Assembly: GCF_002150765.1 (NCBI RefSeq)
Contig: NZ_MUYM01000006.1
Span: forward strand, 77,430-141,429
Direction of reading: 5' to 3'
Origin: Lentzea kentuckyensis
GTDB taxonomy: Bacteria; Actinomycetota; Actinomycetes; Mycobacteriales; Pseudonocardiaceae
DNA length: 64,000 nucleotides
Shown here: positions 44,799-53,464 of the stretch, piece after piece
Numbering within the stretch: the first letter of the stretch is position 1
Layout: each line of letters begins with the position of its first letter
Notes under the pieces: generated by a model
The model's database searches: none
What the model saw: the letters and a program-made list of their open reading frames with translations, nothing else
Told to the model about the DNA's origin: nothing
Program-made: the position numbers and the translations under genes

Positions 44799-45099
44799 CG
44801 CGGAGGCCTCCTGGCTCGGCAAGCGATCGAGATGTTCGTTCGTCGATCGCCTGGTTGTGACGCCGATCAGCCGTGTGATCTTTCGGCGTCAAAGAACATT
44901 GCCGACCTTACGGGTTGCTCGTTGCGCTTTGCTCAGGTGGTACGTCGATTCGTGCCTGCACGTGGACCCGTAGTCCTTCTGGGACGGTTCGTGAGCCTGT
45001 CAATCCGTGATGTCGAAAGATCTTTGCTTTCCTAGCGGGTGAGGCTGGTCGAACGCGATTGTCGGGTCCGCGGTAGAGCGGATCACCCTTCGCGGCGGG
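44799..45099. other. intergenic region upstream of the PD-(D/E)XK-type gene
   Basis: About 300 bp. The promoter for the minus-strand gene at 44798 should be here. Slightly AT-richer near 44870-44900 and 45010-45030. No hairpin or coding frame convinced me. Confidence 0.35.
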
Positions 45100-45420
45100 T
45101 CAGGCTGATGGAGAACTCCTCTGAGCCTTCGATGCTTTGGTCCCGGTACCCGAGCCGACGATCTGGCCGTCGTCGATCAGTCGCTGGATCTCCTCGGCCT
45201 TCTTGCACATGGCGGCGCTGTTCCTCGCGACGGGCTTGCCCGCGAGCCAGTCGGCGGCAGCGTTGGCGAGGTCAACGACGCAGATCCCCTCTGCCAGGTC
45301 ATAGGGGCTGATCCCCTGGAAGCCGAAGTCGCGCACGCGGGATTCGCTGATGAGGTACCTGTCCTTCGCTACCGGCAGGTACGCGATCGCTCTGACCCCG
45401 CGGTCTTCGCCGGACTTCAC
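45100..45420 (-). CDS. unknown 106-residue protein or 3' half of a frameshifted gene
   Basis: Reads VKSGEDRGVRAIAYLPVAKD, YLISESRVRDFGFQGISPYD, then LAGKPVARNSAAMCKKAEEI and IQRLIDDGQIVGSG, a sequence with good coding character. Its GTG overlaps the stop of the upstream frame (GTGA). Either the two are coupled genes, or one base change has split one gene, since the upstream frame ends TQHVQG and this one begins VKSGEDRG with no natural N-terminus. Function not recognised. Confidence 0.45.
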   Translation of the reverse strand: MKSGEDRGVRAIAYLPVAKDRYLISESRVRDFGFQGISPYDLAEGICVVDLANAAADWLAGKPVARNSAAMCKKAEEIQRLIDDGQIVGSGTGTKASKAQRSSPSA

Positions 45421-45930
45421 CCCTGAACGTGTTGGGTACCGGCCGCGGGATACGTCCCGTCCGGCGAGAATCCACCGACATGCTGCTCATCGCCGACGAG
45501 TGCGAACCTGCCGAAGCTGAAGGCGAAGCCGGCGGGCAGCTCGTCCAGCAGGCGGCTGACATCCGCGCGCTGGTCGGTCGGTGGCGGGCGCGATGTCGTC
45601 GGCGACGACTCGTCATTCACGCGCAGACGAAAGCGTCGTGCTCCGCCGGCCTGGCTTGCTTGCGCTCGAAGCATTTCCCGAGCTGTCGTAGCGATCGCCG
45701 TCCGGGCATCCGAGCTGTTCTCGCACAGCTGCAAGACGAGCTGGATGTGAGTGTTGCTGCGGCGAGGTCGCCCGCCAGCTGATGAGCGTGCGCGAGGCTC
45801 AAACGCGCCATGAGCGCGGCGTCGGAGTCGGCGCCGAGATTGTTCCCCAACCGCAGAAGCAGATTGCTCCGCTCGGTTTATGCGTCGTCGACACCTCTCT
45901 GGTCTCCCTGGTGCTGCTGCATGATCGGTT
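45417..45930 (-). pseudogene. decayed regulator-like coding region, frameshifted
   Basis: Coding character jumps between frames. One frame holds NLGADSDAALMARLSLAHAH and QLAGDLAAAT (TPR-like); after about 45740 the other continues HIQLVLQLCENSSDARTAI and, further on, LLDELPAGFAFSFGRFALVG before a stop at 45417. An ATG near 45920 is followed by an in-frame stop after 14 codons. I read this as one former gene with at least two frameshifts. Its product is unknown. Confidence 0.45.
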
Positions 45931-45997
45931 CCCTTCGTCGACCTCAGGTGTGCCATCAGCTGGAGTTAGCGAAGCAGCTGGTGGCGAGCCGGTGAGG

Positions 45998-48097
45998 TCA
46001 CCCGCCAAGGCGGTCCTCGGCGTCCGCGAGATCCTGCAAGCTGATCGCGAGGAACCGCTTTGCGTTGTGCTCCTTGCAGGTGGCGACAGTCTGCTGGTGA
46101 ATCTCGATCGCTTCGTGCACTCGACCGGCGTCACGGTAGGCGCGGCCGAGGTAGTTCAGCACGAAGACCTCAGTCATCGGCATACCTCGGCCAAGGACCA
46201 TGTTCCAGGCCTTTTCGTGGCATCGGATGGCTTCCTGGGTGCGTCCCAGACCTCGGTAGGTCTCGCCCCTGGCTATGAGCTCGGCCTCGTCCTCGGCATC
46301 AACCTGGTCGGGAGGGAGCGCAGACGCTTCATCGCACCAGTCGAGTGCCTCTTGCCATCTACCAAGCTCACCGCAGGTGTGTGCCAGGTTGAGCAGGACG
46401 GTGCGCTGCCAACCTGTGTAGCCGATCTCCTGCGTGATCATCAGAGATCGTCGTAGGCACTCGTAGGCACTCTCGAGTCGGCCGGCTTGCTTGTGCGGAA
46501 AGCAGATGTTGTTGAGCGTGACACTCTCGCCTTGCCGATCGCCCTGCAGGCGTCTGAGGTTCAGTGCACGCTCGTGGCAAGCGTGTGAATCTTCGAACTC
46601 CAAGAGCTGTACGTGCAGGATCCCCAAGCTGTTGAGAATCTCTGCCTCACCACATAGGTTGCCGACGCGCCGGACCGCTTCGAGGCCGACGGTGGTCGTC
46701 GGCTCCCACTCTTGCCACCGCTGGCCCTTCATGTAGTGCCGCGTCAGCAATGCGGGCAGCTGCCAGGCTTGGACGTCAAGCTTCCGCTCACCAGCACAGC
46801 GGGTGACCGCGACGAGATTGGTGTGCTCCTGGTTGAACCACGTGTTGACATCGTCCTTGGTGGAGAAGGTCAGCGGGGTGACACCGGGTGGCAACGGATC
46901 TGGTTCGATGCGGCGGTAGTGAGGATCGACGATGCGCTGAGAATTAGCGACTGTGTGGACGTACCAGGCTGACAGCCGCTTCAGCGCTTCTTGTTGCGCA
47001 GATGGCGCTTCGTCGACGTTAGCGCGTTCAGCGGCGTAGAGCCGCAGCAGGTCGTGAAACCGATAACGAGTGCCATGCGCCTCCAACAGATGTGCGTTCA
47101 CCAGCCTTCGCAACGACCGACGAGCCAAGCCGCCGGTCAGTGCGTCAGCAGCGGCTTCGCTGATGTCCGGTCCGGGATGCAGGCCGAGCAGCCGGAATGC
47201 CCTCGCATCATCAGGCGCCAACGCGCGGTAGGACGAAGAGAAGACCGCGCGCACGGTGTTGGTGTCGTCGTCTGGAGACAATGCCTCCAACCGCGACTGC
47301 TCACTCGCCAGTTCGGCGACGAGTTGCGCTATCGGTGTGCTGGACGCGGCCACCCGTTCCGCGATGATCCGCAACGCGAGGGGCAGCCGCACGCACAGCT
47401 CCGCCAGGGTTTCCAGCGTCGCGGATGGCAGCTCGTCTCCCAGTGTGGCGGTGAGCAGGTTTATCGCTTCGGCTGGTGGCAGAACGTCGATCGTCACGCG
47501 GTGAGCGCCTTCGTGAGCCACCAGGCTTGCCAACGCACTGCGACTCGTCACCACAACCAGACACGTGTCGCTGCCGGGCAGCAATGGGCGTACCTGGTCA
47601 GCGGTTGCGGCGTTGTCCAGAACTATCAGGACCCGCTTGCCGTCCAGCAGAGAGCGGTACAGTCGCTGGCGCGCTTCAAGGTCGCTGGGAATCTGGGAGG
47701 CAGGCACGTTGAGCGTGCGCAGAAAACCCTCCAACACCAACCCTGGTTCCGCCGGAGGATCGACGGGGTCGTAGCCGCGCAGGTTCGTGTACAGCTGGCC
47801 GTCCGGGAATTGCTCGCGCACGCTGTGCGCCCAATGCACCGCGAGGGCTGTCTTGCCCACACCCGCGGTGCCTGCGATCGCGGAGATCACTAGCGCTCGG
47901 CCATCCGCCTTCAACAGTCCGTTGAGGCGGTCCAGGTGGTCGGTGCGACCGGTGAACCCACGTACGTCGCAAGGAAGTTCGCGCGGGATCGGCAACGGTG
48001 CGGAGTGCATTTGCGTGTAGATGGAACCGGCCTGCACGACGGACGTGGCGGCGCCGCGCAACACATTGTAGGTCGAACTCTCCGACGGTTGAACCAT
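45998..48097 (-). CDS. NB-ARC/TPR STAND ATPase (second NLR-like protein)
   Basis: About 699 residues from the ATG at 48097; an ATG at 48172 in frame is less likely, and neither has a clear ribosome site. Order: a short N-terminus with GAATSVVQAGSIYTQMHSAP, Walker A AGTAGVGKTALAVHWA near 75-90, VLIVLDNAAT, RLPLALRIIAERVA, YRFHDLLRLYAAER (MHD-like, Met replaced by Phe) near 346, then TPR-like helices (LNLRRLQGDRQGESVTLNN). It has the same plan as the protein at 9037, including the short V-Q-A-x-x-I motif before NB-ARC. No fused effector is visible. It is flanked by decayed sequence on both sides. Confidence 0.85.
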   Translation of the reverse strand: MVQPSESSTYNVLRGAATSVVQAGSIYTQMHSAPLPIPRELPCDVRGFTGRTDHLDRLNGLLKADGRALVISAIAGTAGVGKTALAVHWAHSVREQFPDGQLYTNLRGYDPVDPPAEPGLVLEGFLRTLNVPASQIPSDLEARQRLYRSLLDGKRVLIVLDNAATADQVRPLLPGSDTCLVVVTSRSALASLVAHEGAHRVTIDVLPPAEAINLLTATLGDELPSATLETLAELCVRLPLALRIIAERVAASSTPIAQLVAELASEQSRLEALSPDDDTNTVRAVFSSSYRALAPDDARAFRLLGLHPGPDISEAAADALTGGLARRSLRRLVNAHLLEAHGTRYRFHDLLRLYAAERANVDEAPSAQQEALKRLSAWYVHTVANSQRIVDPHYRRIEPDPLPPGVTPLTFSTKDDVNTWFNQEHTNLVAVTRCAGERKLDVQAWQLPALLTRHYMKGQRWQEWEPTTTVGLEAVRRVGNLCGEAEILNSLGILHVQLLEFEDSHACHERALNLRRLQGDRQGESVTLNNICFPHKQAGRLESAYECLRRSLMITQEIGYTGWQRTVLLNLAHTCGELGRWQEALDWCDEASALPPDQVDAEDEAELIARGETYRGLGRTQEAIRCHEKAWNMVLGRGMPMTEVFVLNYLGRAYRDAGRVHEAIEIHQQTVATCKEHNAKRFLAISLQDLADAEDRLGG

Positions 48098-48417
48098 GAC
48101 AGCCGACGGTAGTTGTTTGAGGAGGATGTTTACCGCTCTTGAACTGACCATCCCACGATCGGCTGAGGGCATTCCACTCGGCGCGGCAATCGAATGGGCG
48201 CCCTCCCTGCAGCGAGAGCACCCTGGGAGAGCTCACGCCAGATGGAAGTCCTCGGCGGTAAGCCGGGTCAGGTCCGCGGTGGCGACGTTCTCCCTCAGAG
48301 CGAGCCGCGAATCCTTGTACGTGCCGAAAGTGCGTCCGTGCAGTTCAGTAGACATCGAGGTGTTGCCGGTCTTCGTCCGGCATGATCGTGGCCGTGCTGG
48401 TCCGCTTCGCTATCTCG
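48098..48417. other. region upstream of the E2 NB-ARC gene
   Basis: 320 bp with no supported gene. The promoter of the minus-strand NB-ARC gene should lie near its left edge. The right part runs into a transposase remnant in the same reading frame, so some of it may be older transposon DNA. Confidence 0.35.
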
Positions 48418-48661
48418 CAGTCTCTCATGCTTTCACTGCGTTGTGGCTGTTGCGCATGACCGACCGTGAGAAGAACGTCGAGATCCTCGCGCTGCAACCT
48501 CGACTCGCGGTTTTGCAACGACAAATCGGTGATCAGTGCCTGTGATGGAGGATAGGGCGATGCTCGCCGCCTTGCTTGTGCCTTTGGCTCGCAGGAGGCT
48601 GCGCTGGCTTCGGCCTTTTCTAGTGCTCGTGTGGGCAACCATTCCGGCGGAATCAAATTAA
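48418..48661 (+). pseudogene. N-terminal remnant of a DDE (IS481/IS3-type integrase-core) transposase
   Basis: One frame gives SHAFTALWLLRMTDREKNVE and ILALQPRLAVLQRQIGD, the well-known start of actinobacterial integrase-core transposases (LLPMSDRxKDVEILALRHQLxVLxRQ). After a stop near 48544 a second frame continues MLAALLVPLARRRLRWLR before TAA at 48659. At least one frameshift; the catalytic domain is absent. A C-terminal fragment of a similar transposase is at 53042. Confidence 0.65.
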
Positions 48662-49083
48662 AGGTCAAATACCGGTGGTGCAACATCCTGCCGACGCCGT
48701 GCGATCAAAGCTACTGCAGCGGTGATCGCACGAGGGCGGCAATGAGCACAGAGATCTTCATCAGCCACGCGCCGTAAAGAAGAAAGTCGCCCAGTGGACG
48801 CGAGGGCTCAAGTAGAACTCAGCCACAAAGAAGAGGCCACCAATGTCCGCGATCTTGCGCACCGGACAGAAAACGCCTAGCCTCGTTGTCTCCTGAGGCG
48901 TCGAAGAGCCTCGGCTCGAGAGTTGCGACGCTAGTCGGAGGTCTTCGGGCTGATGGTTGTGTCGCGCGTTGTCTGGAGGCCTTCTCTGCAACCTCAATCG
49001 GACTGTGCGGCACCTGTACGACGTCCATGCCGTGCGGGCCAGTGGGACCTCAGGTGGAGCTGGCCCACTCCGTACATATTCAG
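48662..49083. other. E2 intergenic region before the right-end repeat
   Basis: About 420 bp without a supported gene. Frames on both strands are short and lack ribosome sites. No repeat or hairpin was found except what begins at 49084. Confidence 0.35.
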
Positions 49084-49172
49084 GACCTTGAACGCGACGC
49101 TGCAAGACAGTGATTGGTCTGCTCAAGCTGCCCTCGTCTACGAGGCTGATGTGACGTGCAACGCGACGGGTT

Positions 49173-49192
49173 TGCTACCACTTTTACTACCG
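49173..49192. repeat. integrase arm-type repeat pair, class A (E2 right end)
   Basis: TGCTACCACTTTTACTACCG, 254 bp left of the att 3 core, one base different from the pair at 39521. Confidence 0.6.
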
Positions 49193-49406
49193 GGGTACCG
49201 AGAGCAAGGAGCGATGAGCGCCGAGAGATCTTCGGTCTGCGCAGGTCAGAGGCTTCAGTCGTGTCGATGATGTCGAGAACGAACCTAGTGACCTCTTCGG
49301 TAGTGGCGAATAGATCACGGGCTGGATGGGCGAAAAGTCGCTGAGCTGCGGATTCGCTGTCCGCAGACCTGAGGTTGGCAGGGCAGTTCCGCCCTACGCA
49401 ACGCAA

Positions 49407-49439
49407 ACGGCCTGTCGATGGAATCCATCGACAGGCCGT
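49407..49439. terminator. hairpin beside att copy 3
   Basis: A perfect 16-bp inverted repeat (ACGGCCTGTCGATGGA and its complement) around one base, seven bases left of the att core. Equivalent to the hairpins at the other att copies. Confidence 0.6.
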
Positions 49440-49446
49440 CTGAACT

Positions 49447-49503
49447 GGTAAAACAAACTGTGGGCGATACTGGGATCGAACCAGTGACCTCTTCGGTGTG
49501 AAC
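49447..49503. repeat. att copy 3: duplicated 3' end of tRNA-Val (E2/E3 boundary)
   Basis: 57 bases matching 63089-63145 with one change (AAACAAACTG for AAACACACTG), outside the tRNA part. It diverges after GTGTGAAC into TATGTCG, so it is not a whole tRNA. Confidence 0.85.
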
Positions 49504-49611
49504 TATGTCGCCCATACCGCGCTGACCTGCGAAACAAGACTCTCGCAGGTCGTCGGCGCGCATCCGTTCAGGTCCATTGAGGACCGTTCCGGCATGTTCA
49601 ACGTGCGGAGT

Positions 49612-49643
49612 TGCTCCCAATCTGCTCCCACTCCGTGCTCCCA
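49612..49643. repeat. integrase arm-type repeats, class B (E3 left end)
   Basis: TGCTCCCAATCTGCTCCCA at 49612-49630 followed by a third TGCTCCCA at 49636-49643, 108 bp right of the att 3 core. Confidence 0.65.
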
Positions 49644-49979
49644 AGGCTCATCAGCTCTGTCTCTTCTGAGGCCAGGCATGACGCACGGCGGCACGAGCGG
49701 ACGTTCGGCACGCTTTCGGTCACGATTCGTCGAGCTGTGGCCTGGTATAGCCGTATCCCAGCGATACCAAATGGGCGCTGCAGAACGGTGGAGCCCAGCC
49801 TCGTGACACAACCCCGGCAGGTACCGTTCAGGAAGATTAACGTAGTCCGGTAACGCGCCAGGCTCACACTTCATATGCTGTTCACGCTGGCGCACGGAAC
49901 ACCAGACCCGAGCCAACAACTCCACTGCCAGAGGCAATCCCTACCCGAGAATCGTGAACATCATGATCGCCGGCAGATG
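49644..49979. other. E3 left-end region without a supported gene
   Basis: About 340 bp between the arm repeats and the PLAT-like pseudogene. Minus-strand frames give plausible-looking peptides but no ribosome site and no family motif. It might be decayed integrase 3' sequence, which cannot be confirmed by eye. Confidence 0.35.
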
Positions 49980-50391
49980 CTAGAGGTACAGGAACTTGCC
50001 ACGTCGTTCCCCGAGCCACAGATGAGCACTGCCTCCGAGTCGGTCGAGATGGACGGAACCGTCCGAGTAGGTCACCAGGACCTCGACGCGCTCCAGGTTC
50101 CAGTCGCCGCCGGGGCCGGGCTCGAAGCGGATGTATCTCGGAGCCCGGCTGATGTCTGCGGAGTCGGTCGGCCACGGGCATACGTGGATCGTTCTCCGCG
50201 GGGCGCAGGACTGTCGCCCCCTCGCCGAAGATGTACCAGCGGTCCGACTTTCGCTCGAAGTCGTCGACATCCCCCTGCGAGTCGACGTTGTACTCCCGTC
50301 CGGCAAGCCCCAGGAAGACATCCCCGTCCGTTCCCGCATCCGGCCTGTCTCCGGTCACTAGTCGTAGTTCGATCTTTGTGATGACCGACAT
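49980..50391 (-). pseudogene. PLAT/LH2-like domain protein with a frameshift
   Basis: A good start at 50391 (AGGAGGAGAA before ATG) opens SVITKIELRLVTG, then AGTDGDVFLGLAGREYNVDS and a DDFERKSDRWYIFGEG stretch. Near 50180 the family-like sequence moves to the +1 frame and continues PRYIRFEPGPGGDWNLERVE and DGSVHLDRLGG to a stop at 49980. Together they form one ~136-residue protein with TGD...GTDGDVxLGxxGREF and YIRFEP...WNLExVxV landmarks. One base too many near 50170-50190 would explain the break; a sequencing error is possible. Confidence 0.6.
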
Positions 50392-50555
50392 TTCTCCTCC
50401 TAGGGCGCGATGGTGCGCGATCGACGCGCAGGTGCCGACACCCAGCGTTGCCTTTGTGACCTGCCGTGGCCATACGAGTTTTCGCGGATGTTGGGCGGCA
50501 GCGGCGCGGGTTAGGCTGTCGTGACAGGTTGATCCCGCCCGTGGAGGCAACCTTC

Positions 50556-51317
50556 ATGGCAACTCCAGTTGCTATCAGCGAACGCGAACTCCACGTGATG
50601 CTCCGAGTCGTCAACGCCCCAGATCTGGGGGACGACGGAGACGGGTTGCCGTGGTCCACGCTGGATGCGCTCAAGACACTCATTCCCTGTACTGGGATCG
50701 CGTTCAACGGGATTGACGTGGACCAACGCAAGCACTACCTCCGGCAGAACCTCGGTGGACCGGACAAACCATCGGACACGGCCATCTACTGGGCGCACTA
50801 TCGGTACTCGGCCAGCTGTTCCTACCCGGAGCGCACCGGTGATTGGTGCGGGGTCACCAAGACCACTGACTTCCACACGCTGCGTGAGTTTCGCTGTACA
50901 CCCATCTACGTCGACTACTATGGACCGCCGGACGTCGACCACGCGATACGTGTGTGTCTGCCGGACGGACCAGGTCGCCAACTGCGATTGATCGCCTACC
51001 GCGGTCGTGGGGATCCGGACTTCACCGAATGCGACAGGGGCCTGCTCACACTGTTGCGCCCACACCTGCGTTCCGCGCACCTGAAGGTTCTTGACCGTCG
51101 AATGGACAAACCAGGGCTCACCAATCGTCAATGGGAGCTGCTTCGGCTGGTCGACGCCGGTCTCAGCAACACGCAGATCGCCAGGCACCTCCACCTGGCT
51201 GAGAGCGCCGTCCGCAAGCACCTGGAGAACATCTTCCGGCGACTCCAGGTCTCCAGCCGGACCGCAGCGCTCGCCCGAGCGTTTCCAGCGCGAGCTCGCG
51301 ACTGCGCGGCAGACTGA
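50556..51317 (+). CDS. LuxR-family transcriptional regulator
   Basis: 253 residues from the ATG at 50556, chosen for GTGGAGG eight bases upstream. The last ~65 residues are a GerE/LuxR helix-turn-helix: LTNRQWELLRLVDAGLSNTQ, then IARHLHLAESAVRKHLENIF and RRLQVSSRTAAL. The N-terminal ~180 residues (ERELHVMLRVVNAPDLGDDG, FNGIDVDQRKHYLRQN) match a ligand-sensing half common in actinobacterial LuxR orphans. It stands apart from other E3 genes; targets are unknown. Confidence 0.85.
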   Translation: MATPVAISERELHVMLRVVNAPDLGDDGDGLPWSTLDALKTLIPCTGIAFNGIDVDQRKHYLRQNLGGPDKPSDTAIYWAHYRYSASCSYPERTGDWCGVTKTTDFHTLREFRCTPIYVDYYGPPDVDHAIRVCLPDGPGRQLRLIAYRGRGDPDFTECDRGLLTLLRPHLRSAHLKVLDRRMDKPGLTNRQWELLRLVDAGLSNTQIARHLHLAESAVRKHLENIFRRLQVSSRTAALARAFPARARDCAAD

Positions 51318-51454
51318 TCATCTGTATTCGATGAGCTGGCGAACGGGCGCAATTGCGGAGAACGCCGTCGACTGCGATTGTCAGCCACCGCTTGATCGCA
51401 GGTGCGTGCGCGTTCCATCGGTCTGATCGAGGTCATGCCGTCCCGGACTCCGCG

Positions 51455-51682
51455 CTAACCCCGATGGAGATCGTCCACTCGAACGCCACCTGACTCGCGA
51501 GCGGTGACCGTTGCGGTCTGCCCTCCGGCGACGAGCGTCGTCGCGAGTGCGGTCATCGCCTCTTTGCGCTGCTCGGCCATGGCGATCTCACCGCGGACGA
51601 GCACAACCGTGTCAGCCAGCTTCACCAGCCGGTATGGCTCCGGCAGAGGCCCTGTCACCGCCGGGATAGTCAGCTCGATCAT
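51455..51682 (-). CDS. unknown 75-residue protein
   Basis: Starts at ATG 51682 behind GGAAGGAC. It reads MIELTIPAVTGPLPEPYRLV, then a KLADTVVLVRGEIAMAEQ strand-helix and TLVAGGQTATVTARESGG. It is beta-rich at the start with a helix of Ala and Met, and has no signal or membrane segment. Not recognised; the good ribosome site and codon pattern support it as a real small gene. Confidence 0.5.
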   Translation of the reverse strand: MIELTIPAVTGPLPEPYRLVKLADTVVLVRGEIAMAEQRKEAMTALATTLVAGGQTATVTARESGGVRVDDLHRG

Positions 51683-51924
51683 CGCAGTCCTTCCTCGTTG
51701 ACGACCTTCGTCGAATCGGTACGGCTCCACCGACCGCGGTGTGACAAGGAGTGGGAGTAGCTTCCACACGATCCGGAATTTCTTTGCCTGGCAATGGAAT
51801 TGGCTGTCGTAACGCCCTTCCGCCGAGCGAAGATACTCAAGAGTCACGCGCGCTCGTGCGCTTGAGAGGCACCGTGCGGATATTCATCTCTTACGCTCGA
51901 GGTGCTGGCCTCATCGAGGAGTGA

Positions 51925-52373
51925 CGCGCTCGACTCGCAGCACCACGTGCACGATGCCTTCATCTCTGGATTCCGTGCTCGGTGAGCACATCACAGATCG
52001 ACTCGACGCCGTAGACCTCGCGGTACTCGTCGACGAAACCGACGATCAGTGGTGCCGCGGGTCGAGTTCCCGCGCGAAAAAAGCCGAGGCCAGCTTCAGG
52101 ATCTCGTTGGCCTGCTTGAGATCCCGGACTTCCTTCCGCAGCCGCAGCAACTCCTCACGCTCGGCCGGCGGCAGTGCCTGCGAAGCCTGCGCGGCAGGCC
52201 GGACGCCCTCCGCAAGGGGCCTTCTTGATCCACACCCGCAACGTCTCGTAGTGCACATCGACCATCGGGCCGATCGCCCTGGCGGCGGCATACGGAGACT
52301 CGAACTCGTCGAGACGCTCAGGGGCCAAGCGTACGGTCTTCTCACGAACCTCGGGCGGGTAACGCTTCGACAT
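51925..52373 (-). pseudogene. IS3-family element remnant (orfA frameshifted, orfB 5' fragment)
   Basis: From ATG 52373: MSKRYPPEVREKTVRLAPER and VDVHYETLRVWIKK, the IS3 orfA helix-turn-helix. The frame then shifts and continues EREELLRLRKEVRDLKQANE and ILKLASAFFARELD to a stop at 52046, the orfA leucine zipper. Further left IVGFVDEYREVYGVESICDV and LTEHGI match the start of orfB, then stop. The DDE catalytic core and the terminal repeats were not found, so it is dead. Confidence 0.75.
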
Positions 52374-52408
52374 GATGACGACCATCTTCCTCAAGAACGG
52401 AAGCGGTC

Positions 52409-52717
52409 TCAAATCCGTGACGGTTCAAGTTCAGTGAAGCCAACCGTCCATTTCGGGCTCATACGCCCACCGCGGATCCGGCGCCGGCAGCTGACGCTGC
52501 TTCCGAGCCGATGCCAACGCGACGACGAGCTCCAGCGGTTGACGACTGAGATGTCGTAGCGAGAGGCTTCTTTCTCGTGCTCGGCTTGGCGGGCCACGAC
52601 GTCGGTTGTCTTGCCGGCTTTGATGACCCCGTTGCTGAACTGCAGCAGGCAGAGGTAGCCGCGGGTGCCGAGGTCGGGTCTCGGCCGTCGCTTCCGCTGT
52701 CGGGGAGGTCTTGGCAC
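52409..52717 (-). pseudogene. GIY-YIG/T5orf172-like fragment
   Basis: LGTRGYLCLLQFSNGVIKAG then KTTDVVARQAEHEKEASRYD follows the pattern GYxYLLxFxNGxxKxGxTxDxxxR of T5orf172 (GIY-YIG-like) domains. After the first ~65 residues the frame loses character, and a neighbouring frame has WWSS-like continuation peptides, suggesting a frameshift. It lies directly behind the IS3 remnant, which may have disrupted it. Confidence 0.45.
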
Positions 52718-53041
52718 GGTGGAACAGTATCGATCTGACTTTGGGGCGATGATCTGGCCGCACGACGATGGCGCCGTGCCAGGCTCGGGCCGCCTGCGGT
52801 AAGAGTCGCAACCGAGCGGCTAGACCAGTCCTTGCGCTGTTGTGCAGGTTCCGGATAGTCGTCCCTCGCAGACTATCCCTTTTGGAATTGAAGATGTGTA
52901 CATGCGAGAGGAGCGTCAGTTATACCGGTGCATGTCGTCGGTCCAGCCTTCGGTGATGTCGCGGAACAGGCTCTTGGCGGTGATCAGGTCGTTGGGGCCC
53001 TGTGGGGTTTCAAAAGTCGGCCACGTGGTCTGACCTGCGGG
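52718..53041. other. region without a supported gene
   Basis: About 320 bp between two remnants. It is AT-richer around 52860-52930. No frame has both a ribosome site and family character. Confidence 0.35.
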
Positions 53042-53224
53042 TTAGGCTGCTGCGGGTTCGTACTCGTTGATCAGGCCGCCAAGGACTGGCCGGCGGCGTA
53101 TCGAGGTGCAGCTTGGCTCTGCGATCGGTCGGTCCGGTCGTGGTGGCGCGAGTTGCTGGGCTTGGTGGGATCGGTGGTGGTTGTAGTGGGCCACGTAGCG
53201 GCAAGCTGAAGCGAGTGCGCGCAC
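53042..53224 (-). pseudogene. C-terminal remnant of an integrase-core transposase
   Basis: The minus-strand frame reads CRYVAHYNHHRSHQAQQLAP and ends RRPVLGGLINEYEPAAA. Integrase-core transposases of actinomycetes end with a YxxHYNxxRPHxxL box and LGGLIHEYxRAA, so this is the tail of such a protein. The upstream DDE part is missing or in other frames. It is of the same family type as the N-terminal piece at 48418. Confidence 0.65.
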
Positions 53225-53464
53225 CGCGCATGCTGCACGCGATCGCTCCAGCCGCGTCCAGCTGCAGCTCGACGCCGTGGAACGGGGAGGCGGAGTCCTG
53301 CCGTTGTGCCTGCCGGAAACTTGTGACGCGTTGACTGAGACTGATCATGGTGACATCGCTGCGAGATAGGCCAGAACGCCTTCATTCCCAGTGGCGAAGC
53401 CGTCGGCCTTCGTAACGCCTGCGGCCGAATTCCGACGATCCTCACGCAAAGGGAGGAGTGGTTC

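Larger units (their letters stand above)
39796..49446. mobile_element. island element E2 (att-bounded, no recombinase found)
   Basis: 9.65 kb between att copies 2 and 3. Left end related to that of E1 (both continue GATCCTGTCGAGT after the core and carry the class A arm pair), right end a 420-bp repeat of the E1 right end. Genes: a DUF5677-like protein, two coupled unknown proteins, a small membrane protein, a PD-(D/E)XK-type protein and an NB-ARC/TPR protein, with fragments of a regulator and a transposase. No integrase or transfer gene was found. Confidence 0.7.
49084..49503. repeat. long direct repeat copy 2 (right end of E2)
   Basis: The counterpart of 39431-39853, same landmark order including the class A arm pair, the att-like GTGACCTCTTCGGTAGTG, the hairpin and the att 3 core. 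It ends where the att core diverges into E3. Confidence 0.85.

Noticed and set aside
49598-49867. Minus-strand frame near the E3 left arm repeats as an integrase end
   Set aside because: The position fits an integrase 3' end, but none of the RHRY motifs is present, so I left it unannotated.
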